DNA from: Lysobacter capsici
Lineage (GTDB): Bacteria; Pseudomonadota; Gammaproteobacteria; Xanthomonadales; Xanthomonadaceae
DNA length: 64,000 nucleotides
Direction of reading: 5' to 3'
Assembly: GCF_018732085.1 (NCBI RefSeq)
Contig: NZ_CP076103.1
Span: 1,798,001-1,862,000, forward strand
Below, piece by piece: positions 54,551 through 63,731 of the stretch. Position 1 is the stretch's first letter; every line of letters begins with the position of its first letter. The translations under genes were made by a program, and so were the position numbers. The notes under the pieces were generated by a model. That model was given only the letters and a program-made list of their open reading frames with translations, was not told the DNA's origin and made no database searches.

Positions 54551-55335
54551 ACCCGCGCCGCGCGACGCGGCGTTGGCGCGGCCTCGCGTTTGTCGCGATG
54601 CTGCTGGTCTGCGCCGTCTGCCCGGTGTCGGCGCAGGACACCGCGGACGGCGAGCCGCTGGGCGATCCGCAGGCCGGCAAGGGCTTGTCGGATCGCGATT
54701 TCGGCGTGGTCACGCGGCAGTTCGGTCTCGATCGCCGGGTCGAGATGTATCAGTGGCGGCGCGAGTTCGGCATCGCCACCCAGGGCGAAGGTTACGAGCG
54801 GGTCTGGAATGCGGCGCCGATCGACTCGGCCGGTTTCACTTCGGGCTACGTCAACCCGACGAAGATGCCGCTGGAGAACAAGCGCTGGTGGTCGGAGTCG
54901 GCGACGCTCGACGGCAAGCCGCTCGGCAGCGAAGTGTTGCGCGCGGTCGGCGAGTGGCGGGTGTTCCGGCCGAATTTCAGCCGTTTGCCGGCGAATCTGG
55001 CGGCGACGTTCCAGCCCGAAGGCGATGGCCTGGGCAGCTCGGAGAATCCGCTCGATCCGCAGATCGGCGACTTGCGCGTGACCTGGCGCGAACTGCGCCT
55101 GCCGTCGTTGGAGGGCAAGCTGGAACTGCGCGACGGCGTGTGGCACCTGCGCCCCGAAGCGATCGCCGCGGCCTTGAATCCGGCGGCGGCGCGCGAGCGC
55201 GCGATCGTGGCGGGGCCGGAGCCGGAGGACAAGCGCTGGTCGCCGGGGTGGTTCGCGCTGGCGGTCGTGTTGGCGCTTGGGTTGCTGTATCGCTTGCGCA
55301 GGCGGCGTCGGGCGAAGGCGGAAGCTAAGTCGTAG
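54547..55335 (+). CDS. TMEM43-family membrane protein
   Basis: A 262-residue protein: signal peptide (MLLVCAVCPVSAQ), TMEM43-like core (RRVEMYQWRREFG, DSAGFTSGYVNPTKMPLENKRWW), and a C-terminal membrane helix (WFALAVVLALGLLY) with an Arg-rich tail. TMEM43 is known mostly from eukaryotic nuclear envelopes and some bacteria. Its translational coupling to the MBL hydrolase suggests a joint role. Confidence 0.75.
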   Translation: MNPRRATRRWRGLAFVAMLLVCAVCPVSAQDTADGEPLGDPQAGKGLSDRDFGVVTRQFGLDRRVEMYQWRREFGIATQGEGYERVWNAAPIDSAGFTSGYVNPTKMPLENKRWWSESATLDGKPLGSEVLRAVGEWRVFRPNFSRLPANLAATFQPEGDGLGSSENPLDPQIGDLRVTWRELRLPSLEGKLELRDGVWHLRPEAIAAALNPAAARERAIVAGPEPEDKRWSPGWFALAVVLALGLLYRLRRRRRAKAEAKS

Positions 55336-55400
55336 TTGGGCAGGTCGGCTGCGTCGTGGCTACCGCCGAAAGGCGTCGGTGTGTTTCGCCTTTATTGCTC

Positions 55401-55702
55401 GTCATTCCCGCGAACGCGGGAATCCAGTGACTTTCATGCCGACGAGGTCAAGCGATGGTAGATCGACGGACAGCGGCAACTTCAAAGGCACTGGATGTTC
55501 GGCTCCGCCGAAGTAAAGCAGAGCCCGCGTTCGCGGGAATGACGAGCGGGGCGGTAGCCTGCATAGGCAGCGGCAGCGCAAGCAGTGACACCAAGCTGGA
55601 TTCTTCGCGTCTGAAACGAAAGCGTCGGGGCTCAAGCCCCTCCCACAAAAGATTGCGCGGCATCGAAGTCTTTTGTGGGAGGGGCTTGAGCCCCGACGCT
55701 TT
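55401..55702. repeat. Two inverted REP pairs before upp
   Basis: TCATTCCCGCGAACGCGGGA (55401-55420) and its inverse (55522-55546) enclose about 95 bp. Then GTCGGGGCTCAAGCCCCTCC (55625-55644) and its inverse, ending GAGCCCCGACG (55674-55700). Together they cover the 440-bp space. Confidence 0.85.
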
Positions 55703-55777
55703 TCGACCGGTTCGCGATGAATCGCACCAGCGACCTCAAGCGCCAACCCAACGACTTCAAGCGCCACGCCCACGACA

Positions 55778-56413
55778 TCAAGCGTAATGCTTGGTCCCGA
55801 AAATCTTGTCGCCCGCATCGCCCAATCCCGGCAGGATATAGCCGACCTCGTTGAGCCGCTCGTCGACCGAGGCGGTGAACACTTCCACGTCCGGATGCCG
55901 TGCTTCCAACGCCTTGAGCCCCTCCGGCGCGGCGACCAGGAACAGCCCCTTGATGCGCTTGCAGCCGGCGTTCTTGAGCAGGTCGACGGTGGCGATCAGG
56001 CTGCCGCCGGTGGCGAGCATCGGGTCGAGGATCAGCGCGGTGCGCTCGTCCATGCGGCCGGTGAGTTTTTCGTAGTAGCCGACCGGCTGCAGGGTCTGTT
56101 CGTCGCGCTGCAGGCCGACCACGCCGACCTTCGCCGCCGGAATCAGTTCCAGCACGCCCGGCAGCATGCCCAGGCCGGCGCGCAGGATCGGCACCAGGGT
56201 GACCTTCGCGCCCTTGATCCGGCGGGTGACGACCGGCCCGGCCCAGCCTTCGACCACGGCCTCCTCGGTTTCCAGATCGGCGGTGGCCTCGTAGGTCAGC
56301 AGGGTCGCGACTTCCGAGGCCAGCTCGCGAAACGACTTGGTGCTGTTGTCGGCGCGGCGCATCAGGCCGAGTTTGTGCTGCACCAGCGGGTGGCGGACTT
56401 CTACGATTTTCAT
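55778..56413 (-). CDS. upp: Uracil phosphoribosyltransferase
   Basis: Pyrimidine salvage: uracil plus PRPP gives UMP. 211 residues; start MKIVEVRHPLVQHKLGLMR, PRPP loop ALILDPMLATGGS, and C-terminal uracil-binding YILPGLGDAGDKIFGT. Confidence 0.96.
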   Translation of the reverse strand: MKIVEVRHPLVQHKLGLMRRADNSTKSFRELASEVATLLTYEATADLETEEAVVEGWAGPVVTRRIKGAKVTLVPILRAGLGMLPGVLELIPAAKVGVVGLQRDEQTLQPVGYYEKLTGRMDERTALILDPMLATGGSLIATVDLLKNAGCKRIKGLFLVAAPEGLKALEARHPDVEVFTASVDERLNEVGYILPGLGDAGDKIFGTKHYA

Positions 56414-56517
56414 GAGGGGCCTGGGGATACGAACGGGGGTTGCCGCAAGGATTGATGGTTACGGGTCAACGCGCAAGCGCGGTTTTGTCGGTCGCCCGAA
56501 TGGAAAGCCGCGGCTTC

Positions 56518-56946
56518 TTATTCGCCTAGCTCTTCGTTGCACAGTTCTTCGGCGACTTCGCGCATCGATTCGAGCTTGAAATCCAAAACCCTCTTCGCGG
56601 CCTCGGCATCGCCATTGCCCTTGAGCCGGTCGTACACCTCGAAGCTCTCGTCGTAAACGACGTTGGTGGCGTAATTGGCGAAAAACGCTTTCGAAGCAAG
56701 CTGGTCGGGCCCGAATGCGCCGATGGCATCGGCCGGCGTCCGCTTCCTGTCGCTCACGCGCAGTTTGAGTTCCCGCTCCGCCCATTCGCCGGCGCGCTTG
56801 CAATAACCCGCGTCCTTTACCGCCTTGGCCCGGGCATCGACGGCCGCCAGGCAAAGCGACGCGCCGATGAACGCCACGGCGAAGGAATTCACGCAATTGC
56901 CGATTCGGCAATGGCCGGCCGTACGCGCGGAGTCTTGCGTCTTCAT
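56518..56946 (-). CDS. Small secreted hypothetical protein
   Basis: 142 residues; signal-like segment FAVAFIGASLCLAAVDARA after a polar start, then a helical, charged mature protein with Cys at CKRAG and LCNEE that may pair. AAGGAACGAC before the ATG at 56946 decides the start. No family seen. Confidence 0.65.
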   Translation of the reverse strand: MKTQDSARTAGHCRIGNCVNSFAVAFIGASLCLAAVDARAKAVKDAGYCKRAGEWAERELKLRVSDRKRTPADAIGAFGPDQLASKAFFANYATNVVYDESFEVYDRLKGNGDAEAAKRVLDFKLESMREVAEELCNEELGE

Positions 56947-56987
56947 GTCGTTCCTTGAGCGTTGTTGAATGTCCATTTCAAGCGGCG

Positions 56988-57428
56988 TCACAGCGCGATG
57001 CGTTTCACCCGCAGGCTCGGTGGCATCGCGTCGTCGAAGGTCCAGCGGTAACGGAAAGGGTAGTCTTCGGACATCGCGACGAGGCCGCCCGCCTCAAACG
57101 TCGCCGAAACGAAGATTTCGGCGCAATCGCAATACAGCAGCCAGCGCGGGGTTTGCATGCCGGCATCGAATAAAGCCAGGAAGCCTTCGGCTTCGAAGGC
57201 CCCGCCGCCGCCGATGACGAGGCGTCCGTCCTCAGCCCGGGCTTCGAACCCGGGATAGAGCGTCGCCATGCCGGCATCGTCGCAAGGCGGCGCAAGCGAA
57301 TCGCGATCGGCCAATTGCAGGTTATCGCAGGGACTTCCGTGCAGGGCGAACCAACGCCCGTCGTGAAGCCGCAGGCCGTTCGCCACCGGCAGCTCGAACG
57401 ACTCGGTGGCAAGGATGCGCGGAAGCAC
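56988..57428 (-). CDS. Hypothetical 146-aa protein
   Basis: A soluble protein (LPRILATESFELPVANGLRL to LRVKRIAL) with several Cys and Trp. The start is unsure: a GTG at 57428 is given, but a CTG eight codons upstream (SERDTATV...) is possible; no good ribosome site. It directly follows the 80-aa gene. No family recognised. Confidence 0.55.
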   Translation of the reverse strand: MLPRILATESFELPVANGLRLHDGRWFALHGSPCDNLQLADRDSLAPPCDDAGMATLYPGFEARAEDGRLVIGGGGAFEAEGFLALFDAGMQTPRWLLYCDCAEIFVSATFEAGGLVAMSEDYPFRYRWTFDDAMPPSLRVKRIAL

Positions 57429-57461
57429 CGTGGCGGTGTCGCGTTCGCTCAGCGGCCCGAC

Positions 57462-57704
57462 TCAGGCCGTGCGCACGTACTTGATTTCGATCCCGTCGCT
57501 GCCGCCGATCGCGGCGCGCAGCACGGTGATCAGCGAGCCGGCGTTGAGATGGTCGATCTCGATCATGTCGACCACCGCGTGATCGATCCAGTAGTCCTGA
57601 TCCTTGCTGTCTTCTTCTTCCAGCGCGGCGACCAGGATCTGCAGTTCCTCTTCGCTGATCTCGCCGATGTCGGCGCCGGTTTCCTTGTTCGACAAACGAA
57701 TCAT
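57462..57704 (-). CDS. Conserved 80-aa acidic protein
   Basis: MIRLSNKETGADIGEISEEELQILVAALEEEDSKD continues to a DHAVVDMIEIDHLN segment; acidic, cytoplasmic. Xanthomonads carry it as a conserved protein of unknown role, sometimes misannotated as a galactosyldiacylglycerol synthase. Confidence 0.75.
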   Translation of the reverse strand: MIRLSNKETGADIGEISEEELQILVAALEEEDSKDQDYWIDHAVVDMIEIDHLNAGSLITVLRAAIGGSDGIEIKYVRTA

Positions 57705-57806
57705 TCCGTGAACTCCTGAAGGTCAGCGCTGAGTGTAGACAAGCCGGCGGCGAGCGAGAAGCGGCTTTCGCGCGCTCCTCGCTCGTGTCCATTCACTCCT
57801 GGGTTT

Positions 57807-59306
57807 TCAGGCCGCGGCCGCCTGCTGCGCGTGCGGGCCTTCGCGCAGGGCGCGGCCGACCATCGACACCAGCAGCTCCAGCTCGTCGCTGGCGATGGTG
57901 AAGTTCGGGGTGAAGCGCAGCGAATTCACGCCGCCGTGGATCACGCCGATGCCGCGCTCGCGCAGCCATTCCTCGGTGGAACCGGCGCCGAAGCACTTGA
58001 ACTGCGGGGCGAGTTCGCACGAGAACAGCAGGCCGGTGCCCTGGACCTTGGTGATCAGGCCGCCGAGCTCGCTCTTGAGCTTCTCCAGCTTTTCGATCGC
58101 CTCCTGGCCGCGCGCGCGGATGTTGGCGCGCAGCTGCGGGGTGACCTGCTCGAGCACGGCGACGGCGACGTCGAGCGCGCGCGGGTTGCTGGTCATGGTG
58201 TTGCCGTACAGACCCTTGCGGTACAGCGAGGCGGCGCGTTCGCCGACCGCGAGCACCGACAGCGGGTATTGGCCGGCGTTGAGCGCCTTGGAGTAGGTTT
58301 CCATGTCCGGCGCGTCGAGGCCTTCGAAGCCGGGGTAGTCGATGATCGACAGCACGCCGTGCGCGCGCAGGCCGGCCTGGATCGAATCGACCAGCAGCAT
58401 CGAGCCGTGGTTGCGGGTCAGCTCGCGCGCGGCGGCGTAGAACGCCGGCGGCACGCCGCGGCCCGGGTCGCCTTCGCCCATCACCGGTTCCAGGAACATC
58501 GCTTCGACGAACCAGCCGTTGCTGTCGGCATCGGCGAAGGCTTTCTTGAGCGCGTCGATGTCATAGGGCTCGACGGTGATCACCGAGTCCTCGTGGCGGA
58601 AGCTGGCCAGATGCTGCACGTAGGCCTTGCGCGAGGAATCCGAATACAGCGCCGGGCGCTCGGTGCGGCCGTGGAAGCTGCCCTTGATGACGATGCGCTT
58701 GATCGCGCGGCCGGCGTACTTGGCGCCCGGGTCGGTCATCAGCTTGCTGTTGACGTCGGCGATGCGCGCGGCCAGCGAGACCGATTCGGAACCCGAGTTC
58801 AGGCAGAAGAAGCGCTCGTAGGGACAGCCGCCGCGTTCGGCGCCGATGGCCGCGCGCAGGGCGCGCTCGAAGCGCAGCTGCGACAGCGAGGGGGTCATGA
58901 TGTTGGCCATCACCTGCGGCTTGGCCATCGCCGCGATCACCGCCGACGGGGTGTGGCCGAAACCGAGCATGCCGTAGCCGCCCGAGTCGTGCAGCACCGC
59001 GCCCTTGAGGGTGACCACCCAGGGGCCGCGCGCGGACAGGGCGATGTACGGGTTGACGCCGTCGTCGGGGTAGAAATTGACGTAGCCGTCCTGGACCGCG
59101 TGGATCTGCGCATCTTCGTCCAGGTCGAGCAGGTCGGCGTGCAGGTCGCGGATCAGCGCGTATTCGGCGGCGGCCGCGGCGATGGCTTCGGCCAGGTCGG
59201 GATGATTGACCGCGAAACGCACGACGGTGTCGTCGTCCAGGCCGAGGGTGCGGCGCTTGCCGGCATGGGCGCGCAGCGGCGCGAGTTGGTTGAGCAGGTT
59301 GGTCAT
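57807..59306 (-). CDS. Class III PLP-dependent aminotransferase
   Basis: 499 residues, PLP fold type I. Visible: LNSGSESVSLAARIADV (phosphate loop), KGSFHGRTERPALYS, cofactor Asp in LLVDSIQAGLRAHG (DSIQ in place of the more common DEVQ), and the Schiff-base Lys340 in YSKALNAGQYPLS. The N-terminus is longer than ornithine aminotransferase and no downstream metabolic partner is present. The ATG at 59306 follows GGAG; the TTG four codons earlier is not preferred. Substrate uncertain. Confidence 0.85.
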   Translation of the reverse strand: MTNLLNQLAPLRAHAGKRRTLGLDDDTVVRFAVNHPDLAEAIAAAAAEYALIRDLHADLLDLDEDAQIHAVQDGYVNFYPDDGVNPYIALSARGPWVVTLKGAVLHDSGGYGMLGFGHTPSAVIAAMAKPQVMANIMTPSLSQLRFERALRAAIGAERGGCPYERFFCLNSGSESVSLAARIADVNSKLMTDPGAKYAGRAIKRIVIKGSFHGRTERPALYSDSSRKAYVQHLASFRHEDSVITVEPYDIDALKKAFADADSNGWFVEAMFLEPVMGEGDPGRGVPPAFYAAARELTRNHGSMLLVDSIQAGLRAHGVLSIIDYPGFEGLDAPDMETYSKALNAGQYPLSVLAVGERAASLYRKGLYGNTMTSNPRALDVAVAVLEQVTPQLRANIRARGQEAIEKLEKLKSELGGLITKVQGTGLLFSCELAPQFKCFGAGSTEEWLRERGIGVIHGGVNSLRFTPNFTIASDELELLVSMVGRALREGPHAQQAAAA

Positions 59307-60220
59307 CTCGATCTCCAAAAGGTGTCCGGCGTCCGGCCGGGTTGACTACGTGGGAGACCGTCCGCCCTCATGGCTGGACGCTCGCAGTTGCAGCAGCCCC
59401 CGGCTGCCAAGCGCCATCTCTCACAAACACCGAAGCGGCCCTGAAACGGCCTCTTCGCTAACTCGTTGAAATGCCGGAACCTCGCGCAAGAATTTTGCGT
59501 GGTGCCATCGCCTTTCGACGATTTTTCGTTTCATTTCAATGATTTATGGGAGTCTATCACGCCCCGTGTTCGCCGATAACCCCCTGGGACGGGGCGGTTC
59601 ATTGGCCGGGCCGGGGGCGCTTGGCGACGCTGGTGACGCTTGTCACCGGCGATGGATGCTTTCGCCCACTGCCGCCGCCGCGGCGCAGCGCCGACAGTGA
59701 AGTCATCTTCCGGCAACCCGTGTGGAGCCGCTCATGACCGCCATCCATCCGTTCCACCGCGTCGTCGCCGCGACCGTGCGCGCCGGCGGCGCGGCGGCCG
59801 TCGTGGCGCCCATGCCCGGCGCGCTGGCGCCGTGGCTGCGCTACCGCTGCGGCACTGCGATCGTCACGCCGATCGCGAATCGCAGCGGCGGCGAGCGCCG
59901 GCGCGATGCCAGCCCGGCGCCGATCGCTTGAGATCGTCGCCGCGTACCTGCCATGCCGCGGATGCGGATGATCGCGGTCGCTCGCGCATCGGCGCGGTGA
60001 TCGAGGCGTGGCCATGTCGCACCGGGCGGCGCCGCGCCGGCGATGCAGGCATTCGAGATCGAAGCCGTCGAACTCCGCTAAAGTCCGCAACGACCGTGAC
60101 CCGCGGCCGGCCTGAATCGTTCAGATCGACCCGTTTGCATCGTTGCGCTCCGATCATCCGCCGTCGAGCTGCACGCACCCGCTGCGCGCGGGTGCCGATC
60201 GCACCGTAGGACCTTCGAAC
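59307..60220. other. Divergent intergenic region; one weak small ORF
   Basis: About 900 bp between two divergent genes. A frame at 59734-59931 (65 residues, MTAIHPFHRVVAATVRAGGA) has GTGGAG before it but an Arg-rich end; low support. An AT-rich patch at 59500-59560 is the likely aminotransferase promoter region. No structured RNA was identified. Confidence 0.4.
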
Positions 60221-61405
60221 ATGCGTCTGCACACCCCGCCGATCGACACGCAAGACAACCTGCTGGGTTGGCACCTGGCGTCGTTGCTGTACCTGAGTTT
60301 CGTGTTCATCCCGCTGTTCTTCTGGCAGCCGCCGTGGTGGATCATCGCCATGGCGATCGCCTCGGTGGTCGCGTTCCTGCCGATCTACTGGGCGTTCTAT
60401 CGCGGCGGTTCCAAGCTGCGGCTGTGGCTGGTGCTGGCGGTGGCGGGCATCGGTTACGGGGTGTTGCCTTACGGCATCGGCGGCGGCACGTACCTGATCT
60501 TCGCCGCCGGCATGATCGCCAGCTTCCTGCCGCGCTGGCACGGGCTGGCGCTGGCGGTGGCGCTGTTCGCGATCTTCAGCGTCGAGGCGCTGTTGATTCT
60601 TCCGCCGGAGTTCTCGCCGGTGTCGAGCGTGCTGATCCAGACCCTGGTCGGCGCGATCGTCTATGCCGGCGTGCTGGCCGCGCGTTCGCGCGAGCTGCGC
60701 AACGCCGAGCTGCGCCTCACTCAAGAGGAAGTGCGGCGCCTGGCCAGCCTGGCCGAGCGCGAACGCATCGGCCGCGACCTGCACGATCTGCTCGGCCACA
60801 CCTTGTCGGTGGTGGTGCTCAAGTCGCAGCTCGCCGCGCGGTTGCTCGAGCACGACAAGAAGGCCGCGCAGGACCAGATCTGCGAAGTCGAGCGGGTCGC
60901 GCGCGAAGCGCTGACCCAGGTGCGCGAAGCGGTCGCCGGCATCCGCGCCAACGGCCTGCAGGCCGAACTCGCGGCGGCGCGTCTGGCCTTGCTCGGCGGC
61001 GAGATCAGCCTGGATCACAAGCTCGCGCCGGTGGATATTCCGCTCAACGTCGAAGCCGCGCTGGCGCTGGCGCTGCGCGAATCGGTGACCAACGTGCTGC
61101 GGCATGCGCGCGCGCGCCGGGTCGATGTCGAACTGACCCAGGACGCGCGCGGCGGCATCGTGCTGCGCATCGCCGACGACGGCCGCGGCGGCGTGAGCGG
61201 CGAGGGCCACGGCCTGACCGGCATGCGCGAACGCCTGCATTCGGTCGGCGGCGTGGTCGAGATCGAAAGTCCCAACGGCGCCGGCACGCGCCTGAGTCTG
61301 CTGGTGTCGCGCGAGGCGCTCGCCGCCGCGCGCCGGCTGCCGGCGCCCGCCGCCACTCCCGGGACCGCGCGCGAGCCGGTCCTGCTCGAACGAGGTACCG
61401 CATGA
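60221..61405 (+). CDS. DesK-like membrane histidine kinase
   Basis: 394 residues. Five or six N-terminal helices (about 18-155), as in DesK, the thermosensing kinase; then HisKA_3 with phospho-His188 (RIGRDLHDLLGHTLSVVVLK) and HATPase (ESVTNVLRHA, DDGRGG, GHGLTGMRERL). Its stop overlaps the regulator start. It probably senses membrane state; that is inference from topology. Confidence 0.9.
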   Translation: MRLHTPPIDTQDNLLGWHLASLLYLSFVFIPLFFWQPPWWIIAMAIASVVAFLPIYWAFYRGGSKLRLWLVLAVAGIGYGVLPYGIGGGTYLIFAAGMIASFLPRWHGLALAVALFAIFSVEALLILPPEFSPVSSVLIQTLVGAIVYAGVLAARSRELRNAELRLTQEEVRRLASLAERERIGRDLHDLLGHTLSVVVLKSQLAARLLEHDKKAAQDQICEVERVAREALTQVREAVAGIRANGLQAELAAARLALLGGEISLDHKLAPVDIPLNVEAALALALRESVTNVLRHARARRVDVELTQDARGGIVLRIADDGRGGVSGEGHGLTGMRERLHSVGGVVEIESPNGAGTRLSLLVSREALAAARRLPAPAATPGTAREPVLLERGTA

Positions 61406-62004
61406 TCCGTTTGTTGCTCGCCGAAGATCAGGCCCTGGTACGCGGCGCGCTCGCCGCGCTGCTGAACCTGGAACCCGACATCGAAGTCGTCGCCGAAGCC
61501 GGCGACGGCGCCACCGCCTGGGAGGCGGTCAAGCGCGTCCAGCCCGACATGGTGGTGACCGATATCGAGATGCCCGGGATGACCGGCATCGACCTGGCGA
61601 TGCGGGTACGCGATTCGGGCATGCCGACCCGGGTGGTGATCGTGACTACCTTTGGCCGCGCCGGTTATCTGCGCCGGGCGATGGACGCCGGCGTGCGCGG
61701 TTACCTGCTCAAGGACGCGCCGGCCGGGCAACTGGCCGAAGCGCTGCGCCAGGTGCATCGCGGCGGCCGCGCGATCGACCCGCAGCTCGCGGTCGCCGCG
61801 TGGAGCGACGAAGACCCGCTGACCGAACGCGAGCGGCAGGTGCTGCGGCTGGCCGGCGAAGGGCTGTCCACCGCCGAGATCGGCGAGCGCCTGCACCTTA
61901 GTCAGGGCACGGTGCGCAATTACCTGTCCGAAGCGATCGGCAAGCTCGACAGCAGCAACCGGATCGAGGCGTATCGGCGGGCCCGGCAGAACGGGTGGCT
62001 GTAG
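61402..62004 (+). CDS. DesR-like NarL-family response regulator
   Basis: 200 residues; receiver with Asp54 (VVTDIEMPGM) and conserved Lys in LLKDAPAG; HTH LTERERQVLRLAGEGLSTAEIGERLHLSQGTVRNYLSEA. ATG overlaps the kinase stop (ATGA), so the pair is coupled. Confidence 0.93.
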   Translation: MIRLLLAEDQALVRGALAALLNLEPDIEVVAEAGDGATAWEAVKRVQPDMVVTDIEMPGMTGIDLAMRVRDSGMPTRVVIVTTFGRAGYLRRAMDAGVRGYLLKDAPAGQLAEALRQVHRGGRAIDPQLAVAAWSDEDPLTERERQVLRLAGEGLSTAEIGERLHLSQGTVRNYLSEAIGKLDSSNRIEAYRRARQNGWL

Positions 62005-62050
62005 ACCCGCCGCGCCGGGTTGCCTCCTGATCGCGGCCTCGATGCCTGCC

Positions 62051-62315
62051 TGTAGGAGCGGCGCAAGCCGCGACCGCGACTTCTCGGCTGGCGTCGCAAT
62101 CTGCAAGAACGCGGTCGCGGCTCGCGCCGCTCCTACAGGGGGTGGCCGAAACACCACCTCGGCGGGTCGGCCGTAGCGGCCGCCATAAATCCGAGGCATC
62201 CCCTCATCGCGGCCTCGATGCCACCGTGTAGGAGCGGCGCAAGCCGCGACCGCGACCCCGCGGCCACGCTGTAACCTGCAAGAACGCGGTCGCGGCTTAC
62301 GCCGCTCCTGCAGGG
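62051..62315. repeat. Two TGTAGGAGCGGC inverted REP pairs
   Basis: TGTAGGAGCGGCGCAAGCCG (62051-62070) pairs with CGCGCCGCTCCTACA (62122-62136, with flanks), and a second, very similar pair spans 62228-62314. Phrases such as TGCAAGAACGCGGTCGCGGC are shared, so one is a duplicate of the other. Confidence 0.88.
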
Positions 62316-62519
62316 GCGGGCGGGGCGCCACCTGGCCGGGTGGCCTCGTTAAGCACGCCCCCACTTTTGCCGATCCACCCAACACCCCGGATAATGGCCG
62401 CCTCCCCGATTCCGACCCCGGCGTTCACCGCCGTCCGGCATCGCCCGCGTCCGCCCGTCCGAGCCGGCTTGCACCGGTCCCGACCCCTGCGGCGCCTCGC
62501 GCCCAACGATTCTGGTTTC

Positions 62520-63569
62520 TTGAAAAAGTCCGATTTCAACTACGAACTGCCGCCCGAGCTGATCGCCCAGGCGCCCCTGGCCGAGCGTTCGGCCAGCCGC
62601 CTGCTGGTGGTCCCGCCCGCGCCCGCGCCGCGCGAGGATCGGGTGTTCAGCGACCTGCCGCAACTGCTCCAGCCCGGCGACCTGCTGGTCTTCAACGACA
62701 CCCGGGTGATCCCGGCGCGCCTGTTCGGGCAGAAAAGCACCGGCGGGCGGGTCGAGATCCTGATCGAGCGCCTACTCGGCGGCAGCGAAGCGCGGGCCCA
62801 GCTTGGCGTGAGCAAGTCGCCGAAAGAAGGCGCGCGCATCGCCCTGGACGCCGGCGGCGAGGTCGAGGTGCTCGGCCGCGACGGCGAGTTCTATCGCCTG
62901 CGCTTCCACGTGCCCGAATCACTGGAGCAATGGCTGCTGCACGCCGGCCGCCTGCCGTTGCCGCCGTACATCCAGCGCGAACCCGGCCAGGACGACGACG
63001 AGCGCTACCAGACCGTGTTCGCGCGCGAGATCGGCGCGGTCGCCGCGCCGACCGCGGGCCTGCACTTCGATGAAACCCTGCTGGCGCGGTTGCGCGAGCG
63101 CGGGATCGAATTCGGCCACGTCACCTTGCACGTCGGCGCCGGCACCTTCCAGCCGGTGCGCGCCGACAGCCTCGACCAGCACGTGATGCACAGCGAGTGG
63201 CTCAACGTCGGCGCAGGCCTGATCGAACAGATCCGCCGCTGCCGCGCGCGCGGTGGGCGGGTGATCGCGGTCGGCACGACGGTGGTGCGCGCGCTGGAAA
63301 GCGCGATCCGCCTGAACCCGGCCGACGACGGCGAACTGCTGCCGTTCGCCGGCGAAACCCGCTTGTTCATCCTGCCGGGCTATCGGATCAGCTCGGTCGA
63401 CGGCCTGATCACCAATTTCCATCTGCCCGAAAGCACGCTGCTGATGCTGGTCTCGGCGTTCTCGGGCAAGGACCAAGTGTTCGCCGCGTACGCGCACGCG
63501 ATCGAGCAGCGCTATCGCTTCTTCTCCTACGGCGACGCGATGCTGCTGTGGCCACTCGCAGCCGATTAG
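62520..63569 (+). CDS. queA: S-adenosylmethionine:tRNA ribosyltransferase-isomerase
   Basis: Penultimate enzyme of queuosine synthesis. 349 residues from a TTG start; KKSDFNYELPPELIAQAPLAERSASRLL is the family N-terminus, and AAPTAGLHFDE, HVGAGTFQPVR and NFHLPESTLLMLVSAF follow. The ATGs 60 and 42 codons upstream add an Arg/Pro-rich, non-conserved tail, so TTG at 62520 is preferred although its ribosome site is weak. tgt follows, as expected. Confidence 0.93.
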   Translation: MKKSDFNYELPPELIAQAPLAERSASRLLVVPPAPAPREDRVFSDLPQLLQPGDLLVFNDTRVIPARLFGQKSTGGRVEILIERLLGGSEARAQLGVSKSPKEGARIALDAGGEVEVLGRDGEFYRLRFHVPESLEQWLLHAGRLPLPPYIQREPGQDDDERYQTVFAREIGAVAAPTAGLHFDETLLARLRERGIEFGHVTLHVGAGTFQPVRADSLDQHVMHSEWLNVGAGLIEQIRRCRARGGRVIAVGTTVVRALESAIRLNPADDGELLPFAGETRLFILPGYRISSVDGLITNFHLPESTLLMLVSAFSGKDQVFAAYAHAIEQRYRFFSYGDAMLLWPLAAD

Positions 63570-63731
63570 CCCCGCCGACCTGGCCCGAAGCGACAAAACC
63601 GCAAGCCGTCCTAGCGGAATCGTCCGCAACCGACGCCAAGCGGGCACCCGCGCAGTCGCAATCGCAATGACTACCGAATCCTCTTTCCCGCGCGACGCTC
63701 CATGCGCCTCACCATATAAAGGAACCCGCGC

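Noticed and set aside
59734..59931. 65-aa ORF between the aminotransferase and kinase genes
   Set aside because: Arg-rich end, no family and only a weak ribosome site; mentioned only within the intergenic entry.
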